Origin: Chenopodium formosanum
Taxonomy: Eukaryota > Streptophyta > Magnoliopsida > Caryophyllales > Amaranthaceae
Assembly (NCBI GenBank): GCA_024500155.1
Contig: CM044858.1
Location: forward strand, 32,407,786 to 32,471,785
Length of the DNA stretch: 64,000 nt
Reading direction: 5' to 3'
In this document: piece after piece, positions 12,141 to 23,800 of the stretch
Layout: each line of letters begins with the position of its first letter
Numbering within the stretch: position 1 is the stretch's first letter
Notes under the pieces: model-generated
The model's database searches: none
What the model was told of the DNA's origin: nothing
Seen by the model: the letters and a program-made list of their open reading frames with translations, nothing else
Translations under genes and position numbers: made by a program

Positions 12141-12421
12141 TATGATATGGCTACAAGATGTGCCTCTAATCATGGGTACACCTTGTGCTTAGTCTGACAA
12201 TGATATATATTTTTTTTTCCAATTTTCAATGTAATGATCATATATGCAAGAAAAGAAATGCTCATTTTATTAAAAGGAAAAAAGAAAAAAACCTATTGAA
12301 TAAATCTAAGGAAGAAAAAGGGTGCCTATGCTAGACTTATTGGGGAAGGAATACAAAAAATAGAAAAAAAAGGTCACGAAATCTTGTCGTTGAAGCTCGC
12401 CTCTTATCTTGTGCCTTATCA

Positions 12422-13665
12422 TCACTCGGTCTTCTTGCTAACTGGAGGTATAGGAAGCTTGTTTTTTTCGATCAAATATTGGATATCTTCCTTTAGCTTC
12501 CAACAGCTCTCAGTATTATGACCCCTACCTTGATGGTACTTGCAATGTGCATCTGGATTCCAACTAGGCAATCTCTTTTTAGGTACGGGATCTTGAATAG
12601 ATCCAATTGGAGTAATGAGTCCCTTAGTATGGAGTCAATCGAAGGCAGCATCATAGCTCATCCCAATAGGAGTGAACTCTTTCCTTAATTGCTTCTTAGA
12701 TCCTTGGTAATCCACGGCTAAGACTTCATTGAGATCAAAGGTACTAACATTGTTACTAGAGTGGGCGTCTTCTTTCCTTTCCAGCCACTATGGTTACTAT
12801 TGTTAGTAGCTTTTTGCTTTGCTAGGTCATCTTCAATCTTAATACCTATGTCATAGACATCCTTGAAAGTATTCAAGCTGTGATGATATTTTAAGTGTTT
12901 CGAATACTTTTCTTGTACATTCTTAATGAACATCCTCACAGATTCTTTTTCAGTAGGGACTTCTATCTTATTGGCGGAAGTTTCCTTCCACTTGTTGAAG
13001 AAATAAGTGAACCCTTCGTTTTCTTTTTGCTTTAGCATCTCAAGTTATCTATAGTCGGTTTCAATTTTAATATTATACTTATATCTATCAATGAAAGCAT
13101 TTTTTATTCCATCCCAAGTAGAGGTCTTCTCTTTATCAAGGGAGAAGAACCAATGTTGACAAACGGTTTCTAAAGATAGTGAAAACAAAGAGTGAAAAAT
13201 ATTCCTATCAATCCCTTTAGTGTCCATTACAGTTTCAATGGCCCTTAAGTGGAAATAAGGATTGTCCGTTTCCTTGAACTTAGGGATGTCGTCATTGGCA
13301 TTGAACTTCTGCGGAAGAAGCTCATTGTCCACTGAGACCCCTTGTGAGCTAATGCCCTGGAAACTATAATCATTAGAGAATTTGTTCAAGCTTTCTTGCA
13401 TGAGCTCCATTTGTTGTTTCACAGGGTCATTGATTTGAAGGGTCAAACCCTTCTACACCTCAGTCATGTTAGCCATTTCCTTCTTAAGTTCGTTGACTTC
13501 CTCTTGACTTGCTATTATCTTCTTAGCTTTTCTCTTTTGACGAATCGGTTTATCAAAAAGTTGTACTTGAATAAAGGTGGTTTCCTTGATTAATCGCCCT
13601 TCTCTCCTTGACCAAGTACTGTGGAAAGGGAAGTTAGGGGTAAGTTTATTATTATTTTGACTCAA
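12422..13665 (-). pseudogene. Element X gag
   Basis: This is a Ty3-gypsy gag of the Retrotrans_gag type, close to the gag of Y: both share SSQGVSVD, LLPQKFN, NPYFHLRA, GIDR, LDKEKTS and KQKENEGF. A CKYHQGRGHNTESC zinc-binding motif follows at about 12550-12510. The reading frame changes near 13450 and 13040, and the last frame ends in TGA at 12422-12424 just after SKKTE. The Y gag continues well past this point. A 3' splice site (CCCTTTCCACAG, ending at 13619) lies directly upstream of the conserved start. The protein would form the capsid. No protease or RT follows. Confidence 0.8.
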
Positions 13666-13679
13666 GCTCTATTCAACAT

Positions 13680-15099
13680 GCAATAGATGGGAAGAGAACA
13701 TGGAAGGGAATAGAAATGAAGTGGGCCCTCAACTCAAATGACGGAAAAACGACTCATGCATGAACCAAAGACATGGTCATGGTGACATATGCACAAAGTG
13801 TGTGCTAAGAGTAGTAAGTGTAGGTGTCTAGGTGACATGTTAAGACTTGTGTCATGACCATGTGGCTAGACTATGTGACTCAAGCAAAGACTAACTTAAG
13901 ACCTCACGTATATACACTAAACTGGACAGGCTGTGGTATTTTAGTCATAACTTTCGATTTGCGACTCTGATTGAGACGAAACCAACGCGTAATGAAAGAT
14001 AAAATTCAGGGCTACAGATCCATAGGTTGTACAACTCTTAGTTCTTCCTAGAACTCTGGCTATTACCAAAACAAGTTGATTCTTGTGCAGTATACGGAAA
14101 TAAAAATCCGGATTGACTCAAAGGAATTATGACTCGATTTAAGGCATATTTATAAGTTCAAATTAATTAATTAATCAATTAAGCAAAGTCCTTTAGTCAT
14201 TGGTTAGTTTATTAAGACTTATTTATAACCACAAGTCAAACCAAACGGTTAGTTTAATTTAGTCACATATAAGCTATGCACAAGCAAATAATGCACGAGT
14301 AGTCAAGTAGTCACAATATGATGCAATAAGTTTACAACCTAACCTTGGCTCTAGTTCTCTAAAGTTCAAGGATATGGGTTAGTAAAATAGGGACCATGGT
14401 TATGAGTCCGGATGCATCGTGCGGAAGCCTTACCTTTGGAAGGGTTGGCGCGTATGGATGAGACCCCGCAAGTTAAACTTGCTTCCACGGTTTGGTGGGT
14501 TCATAAACTCGGATGTACCCATCGTCGCCAGGAGCGTTCAATTGGGTAGATGGAGCATGAACCCCCAGAGGGTTATGGCCATATGTAGAACACATATGGG
14601 TTTCAGAAAAGAGAGAAAAACTCAATCAGGAAGTAGAATCGAGCAACAGTGCTAGAACCAGTCAAAACAAGAAGGCAGAGTTTTGGCTCGGTATTGGAAG
14701 AAGTCGGCGCCAGACTACAGAGACTGTCGCCAAAAAATAACCCTGTCGCCAGACTACGAAGTCGTCGCCAGGCGACAGAACCATTTTACAGTCGACAGGC
14801 TCTACTTTCTAGACGCTAGTTCCTACATGCCTCAACAGGTATCTATGTTCTTAGAATTTTCCAGTTTTCACAGTATTATTTCGATTCTAGTTGTTAAAGA
14901 TATTTCTCAAATTTCCTACATGTAAAAATCCTACGTTTTTTACTTATTTCGGATGGTCTATCCAATGAGGAGCTTTTTTATGCATATGACAATAATGTTA
15001 ATCAAAATTACGCACATGAAATACTTAGAACTTTTCAAGTCTCATCCGCTCATTCTAAATCATTGCCAAAATAAATTTTAGGAATTAAAATAGAAATCC
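13680..15099 (-). other. Leader (5' UTR) of element X
   Basis: This is non-coding DNA between the PBS and gag. A dyad cluster at 14720-14790 (CTGTCGCC, GTCGCCAGGCGACAG) matches the leader cluster of Y at 17588-17665 in reverse. Short plus-strand ORFs here mirror a short minus-strand ORF in the Y leader and look like conserved non-coding sequence, not genes. Confidence 0.6.
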
Positions 15100-15117
15100 T
15101 CCCTAGTGGAGTCGCCA
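15100..15117 (-). other. Primer-binding site of element X
   Basis: Read on the minus strand, TGGCGACTCCACTAGGGA begins six bases inside the LTR end. It is the Ogre/Tat type of PBS, reported to pair with tRNA-Arg, and differs at two positions from the PBS of Y. Confidence 0.8.
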
Positions 15118-15123
15118 AAAAAC

Positions 15124-15375
15124 TGTAGGGAATATTTCAAGCATTACCCCAAACTTGAACCCCACTGTGGTCATACACTTAATTATGGTGGCGTCCAAAG
15201 GGAAGGAAACAAGAGCAAAAGAGTCGCCAACAAGTTTTAGGAACTTGTAAACCGTTTACGAGGTGAAGGTTACACCCCTTAACGATCCATGAGATCGTCA
15301 ACTCCAATAGCTCTGGAACCAAGACTGGTGTTCGAGGATGAGGGTACGAATCCAATCTAAAAGAGAAAGAACACG
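15124..15375 (-). mobile_element. Element X 5' LTR, piece 1 (inner end)
   Basis: This is the reverse complement of the last ~250 bp of the Y-type LTR, starting at TGTAGGGAATATTTCAAGC. It is cut at 15375 by the insertion of element Y. The sequence continues at 34197 after the ACACG duplication. Confidence 0.9.
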
Positions 15376-15985
15376 TGTAGACACCCATTTGTGTCTCCCC
15401 AAAACCAAACCCAGTGATGAATGCCTTTCACGTCGAACCATTATTCGAATGAGGTGAAAGTGGTTGAAAGTCAAGTGTTGCGGTTTAGTTTTATTAAAAT
15501 TCTCTTCTCTCTGTTTTTGAAAACAACTCTATTTATTTGGAAATAGCCAAACCAGTTTAGTTTGGTCCATAATTAAGGTCCAATAATAGTGTAGTTGGAT
15601 GGGGCTCGAAAAGACCTTTCCAACGATATATTATAAGCCCAATTCCGATGAATATTGAGGAAGTTATGGCCAAAATACTAAATTAGGCCCGGTTAATTAT
15701 TTACATACGGCCCAATGATCTAGAGGAGGGCCCAATGTTAATTATTATTCCTAAAATTATTAGGATTAATTATAATTTTCTAGAAGTTTCTAGAAGGTTC
15801 TTTTTAATTCTAATATTATTAGATTTAAAAATTATTTATTTTTAAATAGACTTTTATTTGGAGTAAAACATTATTTTATTATTATTATTATCTTAAAAAA
15901 TACGTATTTTATCTTTTGTACGGATTCCGTAGATCAAGTTGATTAAAGATCGGATTCCGCGTGAAGAAAACGCGCTAATACAGGT

Positions 15986-16118
15986 TGTCGCCAAACGACA
16001 AGTCTGTCGCCTCGCGACAGACCCTGTCGCCTCGCGACAGAGTCGATTCCTTGCGACAGCGTGTAGTTTTATTCCTTATCAAATTCTATAGTTTTCCGGA
16101 CTATTTTCATTATAAATA
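15986..16118 (+). promoter_or_regulatory. LTR promoter: dyad array plus TATA box
   Basis: One diverged dyad (TTGTCGCCAAACGACAA, about 15986) is followed by two perfect 17-mers, CTGTCGCCTCGCGACAG, at 16004 and 16024. The step is 20 bp, two helical turns. The TATA box TATAAATAGG begins at 16111, about 70 bp downstream. The same layout is seen in the 3' LTR, with dyads at 32922 and 32942. Confidence 0.75.
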
Positions 16119-16310
16119 GGGTCCGAATCGCTATTTTTCAGAATCATCAACTCTCATCCTTAATTCTCTCTATTCTCCCTCTAAGCAATATAGCTTAATT
16201 ATTTCTCTCTCTCTTTTCTAAACCAACCTTCCTAAACACAATATTCCGCATTCACAAGATCTTGAAACACTTAGCCAAGTTTGAAGTTGCCTTCGCCCTA
16301 GACGTGCAAG

Positions 16311-16439
16311 GTTTGATAATTTCTGAGGGTTTGGTCCAAAACTAGTCAAAACTTTGTTTAAGTTGATTTCAATTTAATTCTTTAATTATTCTTTATTTAT
16401 TTTCATTGAAGTTTACTAACTTGTGTATTTTGTTATTAC
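16311..16439 (+). other. Intron-like segment in the 5' LTR
   Basis: The left border is GCAAG|GTTTGATAAT, a good donor. The right border is ATTTTGTTATTAC|AAAGAGG, where the acceptor AG has become AC. The 3' LTR (33229-33357) and the X LTR (34903-34775) keep AG, and both segments are also 129 bp. The solo LTR at 9974 lacks exactly this segment. It therefore behaves like a spliceosomal intron in the transcribed part of the LTR. Confidence 0.75.
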
Positions 16440-17278
16440 AAAGAGGTACGAGGCTTCAAGTAAGTAGATTAGCTTACTCCCTATTTCTTTCACAATGTAG
16501 ATTGCATGCTTATTATTGTTTTATGATTCCTAGTATCATGTTAGGGTGTTATTTTATGCTTTCTAGTATCATGTTTAGGGTGCCTTTAATCTTTTCTAAT
16601 ATCATGTTAGTACCATGTTAGGTTTAAAGCTTTGATCTTTATTGTTTAGTGACATGCTAGGATTTATTATTAATCTTGTTAGTATCATGCCTAGGATCTT
16701 GCTATTATATTAAGCTTTATTATGCCTTATCATGCTATTATCATCATTATTGTTATTGTTTATAATTATGTTGCTTGATATATTTTATTGTTATTGCTTG
16801 ATCACACCTTTTATGATGTTAAAGGGAATTTGTACTTGAAATCACGCTTAATAAGATTATTAATTATTTGGTTTAGGCTAATGTGATTTTAACTCAAGTG
16901 ATCGCCAATAATAGTATTATTTGTGCATTAAATTTCAACCAATATAGATAAACAGGTTAGGTTTAATATGATGTTTGTATGTTATTCGAAAAGCGCGCAT
17001 GAATACGAGCAGAACGAAGTAGAGGCCTATTTTATAGCGCGGGTCCTTTCTTTTGTAGATTGGATTCGTATCCTCATCCCCGGACCCTGGTTTGGTTCAA
17101 GACCTTATGGAGTTGATGGTCCTTTTGGATTGTCTTTTGGGTTTACAAGTTCCTAAAACTTGTTGGCGACTCTTTTGCTCTCTTTTCTTTCCCTTTGGAA
17201 CGCCACCATACTTTAGTGTATGATCACAGTGGGGTTCAAGTTTGGGATCATAATGCTTGAAATATTCCCTACAGTTTT

Positions 17279-17296
17279 TGGCAACTCCACTGGGGA
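17279..17296 (+). other. Primer-binding site of element Y
   Basis: TGGCAACTCCACTGGGGA begins five bases after the LTR end. It closely resembles the Ogre-type PBS TGGCGACTCCACTGGGGA, reported as complementary to tRNA-Arg. Confidence 0.85.
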
Positions 17297-18852
17297 GGAT
17301 TTCTATTTATATTCCTAAAATTATTTTGGCAATTATTTAGAATGAGCGGATGAGACTCGAAAAATTCTAAGTATTTCATGTGCGTGATTTGATTAACATT
17401 ATTGTCATATGCATTAAAAGGTTCTCATGGGAGAGCCCCATGAGTCAATACCTAGGAATTTTACACGTAGGAAATTTGAGAAATATCATTCATGACTAGA
17501 ATCGAAAAGATGATGCGAAATCTGGAAAATTCGAAGAACACAGAAACTTGCCAAGGCATGTAGGAACTAGCGTCTAGAAAATAGGGCTTGTCGCCCGTAA
17601 AAAGTTTCTGTCGCCTGGCGATAGTTTTGTCGCTTGGCGACAGAGGCTTTTTTGCGGCGACAGTCCCTGCAGTCTGGCGCCAAGTTCTTCCAATACCGAG
17701 CCAGTGTCTGCCTTCTTGCTTTGACCATTTCTAGCATTGTTGGCTTGATATTACTTATTGATTGAGTCCTTTTCTCACTTTTCTGAACCCATATGTGTTC
17801 TACATATGGATATAACCCTCTGGGGGTTCCTGCTTCACCTGCCCAATGGAATATCCCACTATCATGTGCAAAGTTCAAATTTGGGTACGTGCAAAGTTTG
17901 TGAATCCACCAAACCATGGAGTCGAGTTCGATTTCATCACGAACTCGCGGAATCCTGTCCATTCTCTCCAACCCTCACGGTAGGCTTGTGTGCAATGCAT
18001 ATGGATTCATAACCATGGACCTTTTTGACTTAACCCATATCCTTGAACTTTAGAGAACTAGAGCCATGGTTAGGTTGCAAACTCATCGTATTGTGACTAT
18101 GTGAACTACTTGTGTATCCTTGCTTGTACATATTATATATGTGTTAATCGTTTGTTTGACTTGTGTTAAAGACTAAATAAATTGACTAATGACTAAAAGG
18201 ACTTTGTCTAAATTAATTAATTTTGAATTAATTAAAGGCTAATAAATTAATCAATTCGACTTAGTACGACTTTAGGCATGTCCATTTAGAGTAAAATTAC
18301 TGGAAACAGTCCAGATTAATGTTCCAGCAATGGCACAGAAATTTGGACTGTGGCGCTGCAGTTTAGTGTCTGTCGCCTGGCGACAATATTGTCGTCTGGC
18401 GACAGGCTTTAAACAGTGGCGACAGTCATGTTGTTTTAGCGACAGTCCAGTTTTCTTGCTTGAGTCATCACGACGAGTCTAATTAACAGTCTACTAATCA
18501 GTTTATCAATTTATTGATGGTTCAAACCACGTTTAAGTCTTTAATTGAGTTTAGGCACTTAAAGTCCAATGGTCATACACTAAGAGTCAAAGCATTTCAC
18601 TCACACACACATAAAGCACACACATAACATGCTTATCACATTATGACCATGTCTAGAGAGTCTTGTATGCGTGTTTTCCGTCATTTTTTTTTAGGGGGGT
18701 AAGTCGGATATTAACCCTCTAATTTTTAAAACTTCATTAAATTTTCCCTTAAAATATATACCCCATTTTTGCCTATTCTTTTTTTAATTTTTAAACCATA
18801 AAGTCAAGTCAATTAGAGTCGAGTATTAAAACAAATATGGTTTAACTTACAG
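17297..18852 (+). other. Leader of element Y with two dyad clusters
   Basis: No plausible gene lies here. Dyads occur at 17588-17665 (CTGTCGCCTGGCGATAG, TTGTCGCTTGGCGACAG) and 18370-18450 (CTGTCGCCTGGCGACAA). The leader ends in TTTAACTTACAG (AG at 18851-18852), which sits where the gag-proximal 3' splice site of X lies. A transcript spliced from the LTR donor GTAAGTAG (about 16460) to here would lose the PBS and serve only as mRNA. That is inference. Confidence 0.5.
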
Positions 18853-20871
18853 CGCGTGGACAAGAAAGGAAGGGCGTTTAATCAAGGACAACACTTTTGT
18901 TCAAGTCTTACTTTTTGACAAACCAATCGGTAGGAAAAGGAAAGCTAAGAAGGCAATGGCTAGCCAAGAAGAACTTAATGAGGTCAAGGGACAGGTAGCC
19001 AGCTTGGCTGAGATGTTACAAAACTTATTGCTGCAAATAAGTGATCCTGCAAAACAGAAACAAATGGACCTAATCCAGGAAAGCTTGGGCAAGCTGTCCA
19101 ACGACCTTAGATTCCAAGAGATTAGCTCACAAGGGGTCTCGGTGGATAAGGACCTTCTCCCACAGAAGTTCAATCCCAATACATCCCTAAATTTAAGGCT
19201 ATGGATAACCCTTATTTTCATTTAAGAGCTTTTGAAACTATAATGAACATTAAGGGGATAGATAGGAAAGCATTTTACTCTGTATTTTCATTATCTTTAG
19301 AAGCTGTATGTCAACAGTGGTACTTTTCACTTGATAAAGAAAAGACCTCTAGTTGGGAGTCTATTGTAAGTGCTTTCATTGAAAGGTATAAATGCAATAT
19401 ACAAATTGAAACTGATCATGGAGAGCTAGAAATGCTAAAGCAAAAAGAAAATGAAGGTTTCACCTCCTTCTTTAATAAATGGAGGGAAACTACTGCAAAA
19501 ATGGTTGAAGTACCTAGTGAAAAAGAATCTGTCAGGATGTTCATTAAGAACCTCCAAGAAAAATATTCTAAACACCTTAGGTACCAAAGCAATCTAAATA
19601 CCTTTAAGGCCGTCTATGATATTGGTATTAATATTGAAGATGACCTCGCTAAACAAAAAGCTGCTAATAATAACTCAAATAGTGGCTGGAAAAATAAGAA
19701 GAACGACAATCCTTCTTCATCCAAATCCACCCACTCAAACAATGTTAGCACCTTTAATCTAAATGAACTCCTAGCAATGAATAACAATCAAGGACAAAAG
19801 AAACCATTTAGGAAGAACTATACTCCTATTGGTATGAGTTATGACACCGCATTTGACCGCTTACATGCAAAAGGTCTTATAACTCCCATTGGACCATTTG
19901 GGGACCACCTGTCGAAAGGAGAACGGCTAGCTGGAACCCAAATGCACATTGTAAATATCACCAAGGCAGGAGCCATCCTACGGAAAATTGTTGGAGGTTA
20001 AAGGAAGCCATTCAAGACTTGATCGATAGTAACAAGCTCCCATTGCCCCCTGCAAGCAAGAAGCCAAGCATCAACACCGCACCGCTGTCGGATTCCTTGG
20101 CTATTTCTGACGAAGAAAATCAAGTGGACCCATCTAGCCTCAAGAGCCTATCGAGACCATTGAAGAAGAAATCTTCGAAGATACTCTCGAATCTCATGGC
20201 CAAGAACCTGCAACTAAGCAGGAGGTTTATGCGTTGACATCAATATTGTCAGACATGTACAAGTTGTTATCCCAAACTTATGAGGCCATAAGAGAGAAAA
20301 ACGAGTTACTCAAGAGTAGACCTCCACCCAAGGAAAATAAACCTTTTTCTCTCCAAGTGATTGACACTCCCAGGAAAAATAATAAAGGTTATACTCCAAT
20401 TGGGACGTCGTACGCCAATATGTTCAAAATGCTCTCCGAGAATGGTAAAGCTCAACCTCTCGAACCGAGACCATTTGAGTCACTAAAAAGGATGGACAAA
20501 TACTATTGTTCATACCATCAATCAGGGGGACATACAATAGAGCACTGCTTCAAGTTCAAAGACTTGGTTCAACGTTTGATTGATGAAAAGAAACTGGTTC
20601 AACTCCCACAAGATGCTACAATCAATGGAGTGTGGGACAGTGATGATGAGGATGTTTACCTTAAAGACATTGAAGAGACTCCTCTATCAACAATATACCC
20701 AGTAAGTGACATTTGGGACGAGGAAGATTCGCCCATAGATGTCCTCACCAGGTCCGGGAGAATACAACCTCCCATTTCAACACAACCTATACCTACTATC
20801 CAGCAAATTCATGTGCCTATCATAGAAGACAACGATGTTGTCAAACAACTAAAAAGACTAAGGTTGAAATG
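18853..20871 (+). pseudogene. Element Y gag
   Basis: This is the capsid polyprotein of a Tat-type element. The clearest start is the ATG at 18956 (MASQEELNEVKG). The frame is also open upstream to the splice site, through a basic stretch GRKRKAKKA, so the real N-terminus may come from an upstream exon. The Retrotrans_gag core covers about 19080-19680 (NPYFHLRA, LDKEKTS, KQKENEGFTSFFNKW). Two zinc-binding motifs of the CxxH...HxxxxC kind follow (about 19950 and 20510: CSYHQSGGHTIEHC). Frameshifts lie near 19190, 19890 and 20150, and another near 20860 before pol. No intact gag can be made from this copy without recoding. Confidence 0.88.
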
Positions 20872-23800
20872 AACGTATGGAAGCTCTTAGCCACATCCCG
20901 AGAGCATAAAGTTGCAGTCATGGATGCCTTGGCTAAAGTAGGCATAGATTCGAACACTACTCCTGAGGGACTTGCTAACTTCCTCACGAGTGATCTTCCA
21001 AGTCCAATCAACTTGGTCACCTTTTCGGATAAAGATCTACCACCGAAGGGTGACAAACACAATAAAGCTCTAAACCTCACAGTCATGTGTAAAAGGATGA
21101 ACGTTCCTATGACTCTTGTGGATAATGGTTCAGCAATTAATGTTTGCCCACTTAGAACCGCAAGAATGTTAGGAATAAGAGATGAGGATTTATCCCCATC
21201 AACTCAAGGGATAAGAGCTTATGATAACTCACGTCGTCAAGCACTAGGAACAATCACCATGAATATAACGGCGGGTGCAATTGAACATGCCACCACATTC
21301 CAAGTAGTGGATATCAAGGCATCTTTTAACCTACTATTGGGACGCCCTTGGCTTCATGATCTAAAGGCCGTCCCTTCATCTCTTCATCAACAAGTAAAAG
21401 CCATAGTTGGAGGAATTCCAATCACCATTGATGCTTCATCCATGAGGATCAAAACAGTGGAAAATCCACTAATTAATGTGGAGCATGATGAAAATGATGA
21501 AGATTTGTGGGGCTTTAGCGAAGAGGTCTCCTTAATAGAGGAAGATGAAAGGACCCCTCTTCATTACGACCTCCACTCAAATATGACAACTAATGCTATT
21601 CTAAGAAAACAAGGACACTTTCCTGGAATGACTCTAGGAAAGAAGAAAGGAATAGCTAATCATATGGGATTACATGGCCTCCCTAAATTGGATACTTTCG
21701 GACTTGGTTTTGAACCAACTCGCGAAGACCTTAAGCGGGCCCAGGAAAAATCAAGAGCGCGGAGGAATGCTCGTGCACAAAAGAGGGAAATACCCATGGA
21801 TCAATATCCTCTCACCTTAAATGGACAATTTATAAGAGAAGGAGAGGATTATCCTTGTCATGAATTTTCGGAACCTTTCGTGGTAAATGGCATAAGACAA
21901 CCTGGGTTCGAGATATTTTTGGATTGTTACTTCCTAGACGAGATCCCAACTCCAATTTATAAGGAGAAAGCACCCCCTTGCTTTGACTTTAATGTCATGG
22001 GACTCCTCTTTGGAAGAGAAAAGAATGAGCCAAGATACGCGGAAGATGATTCTTCGCTCATTCAAACGGTCCTCCAAAGTGAAAGCTTTGATCCCTCGGA
22101 ATTTATCACTCCAATAGAAGATCAAGAGCATGGATGGCGCAAAACGGTGAAGATAACCACTACAAATGGAAGGAAGATTTCAGTAACTACAGGACAAGGG
22201 CCAATGTTCGAAGAATCGTCTGAGTCAGAGTCTGAATTAGAGTCTTCCCCTATCGAGTCTTCCAAACCCTTAGTTGTAGCACCCTCGCCTTCTATTTCTA
22301 CTCCTCGGATAGTTAGCTATCAAGTCCCAACGGAAATTTCTTTATTTGATGTAATGATTTCTGAATTCAATAATATGTCTTCTTCCCCGTATTCCTCTTG
22401 TTTTTCCTTATCTAAAGATGATGAGCATTGCTTAACTAATGATGAAAATGACAAAGAAATAATTAAAGCAATGGAAACACTTGAAAACAAGACACCAATA
22501 ATTGAGGATACAGAAACGGTTGATATCTCAAAAGATCCAACCATTAAAAGAGAAGTTAAAATCAGACTAACACTAAGTAAAGATGAAAGAACTGATTTAA
22601 TTAATCTACTTAAAGAATTTATTGATGTATTCGCTTGGTCATACGAAGATATGCCAGGCATTAATAGAGAGATAGCTGAACACACAATACCATTAATTCC
22701 AGGAATGAAACCTGTAAAAAAAAAGTTACGTCGAATGAAACCCGACGTAGCTCTTAAAATAAAAGAAGAAGTGCAAAAACAAATAACTGCAGGTTTTATC
22801 AGGGTATCTAAATACCCCGAATGGGTCGCCAATGTCGTCCCGGTTCCGAAAAAAGATGGTAGAGTTCGAATGTGTGTCGACTATCGAGATCTAAATAAGA
22901 CAAGTCCAAAGGACGACTTCCTTTTACCACACATCAATATTTTGGTAGATAATACAGCAAATCATGCGCTTCTCTCGTTTATGGATGGGTACGCAGGATA
23001 CAATCAAATCCTCATGGCTGAAGAAGACATGGAAAAGACGACGTTCATAACACCTTGGGGTACTTACTGCTACACGGTAATGCCATTCGGGTTGAAAAAC
23101 GCGGGTGCTACTTACCAACGAGTAGCGACTGCCCTACTCCATGACATGATGCATAAAGAAGTGGAGGTTTATGCGGATGACATGATCGTAAAGTCAAAAG
23201 ACCGCCCAGGACACCCAATAGCCTTAAAAAAGTTCTTTGAGAGGCTAAGGAAATATAACATGAGGTTAAACCCCTCCAAATGTGCTTTCGGAGTTACCTC
23301 AGGAAAACTCTTGGGATATGTCATAAGCTCTAGAGGAATAGAGATAGACCCCACCAAAATCAAAGCAATCATGTCCATGCCCGCCCAAAACCGAAAAGCA
23401 AATTCGAGGATTCATTGGCCGGTTGCAATACATAAGTAGGTTCATATCCAAGCTAACCACAATATTTGAACCAATATTCAAGAAGCTTAAGAAGAATGTA
23501 CCAATTATATGGGACGATGAGTGCCAAAAAGCCTTTGAAAAGATCAAAGCCTATCTCTCGAATCCTCCCGTATTAACTCCAGCACTCCCTGAATACCCCT
23601 AAGGTTATACTTAACCGTCACCAAGGAAACAATGGGAGCCATGCTTGCACAAGAGGTAGAAAGTAAAGAAAATGCTATTTACTACCTAAGTAAGAAAATG
23701 CTCGAGTATAAGACACGCTATACGCCATTGGAAAAGTTGTGCCTCGCATTGGTGTGGGCCACAACTAAGTTAAGACATTACATGCTTGTACATACCGTCT

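Larger units (their letters stand above)
15376..17273 (+). repeat. Element Y 5' LTR
   Basis: It runs from TGTAGACACC to ATATTCCCTACA. In order: a U3 with A/T-rich sequence, dyad array (15986-16040), TATA box (16111-16118), an inferred transcription start near 16140, a 129-bp intron-like segment (16311-16439) and a long distal part with repeated AGTATCATG motifs. Compared with the 3' LTR there are scattered substitutions. One destroys the intron acceptor (TTATTAC here, TAATTAG there). Confidence 0.95.

Noticed and set aside
15371..15390. ACACGTGT at the Y 5' end as a G-box
   Set aside because: It is formed by the ACACG duplication meeting the LTR start TGTAG, so it is an insertion by-product.
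17567..17971. 134-residue minus-strand frame in the leader of Y
   Set aside because: The matching leader of X is broken by stops, and the frame is built partly of dyad repeats. It looks like conserved leader sequence, not a gene.
20872..22560. Ogre-type intron between protease and RT
   Set aside because: The frame stays open from protease into RT in Y, so no intron needs to be assumed.
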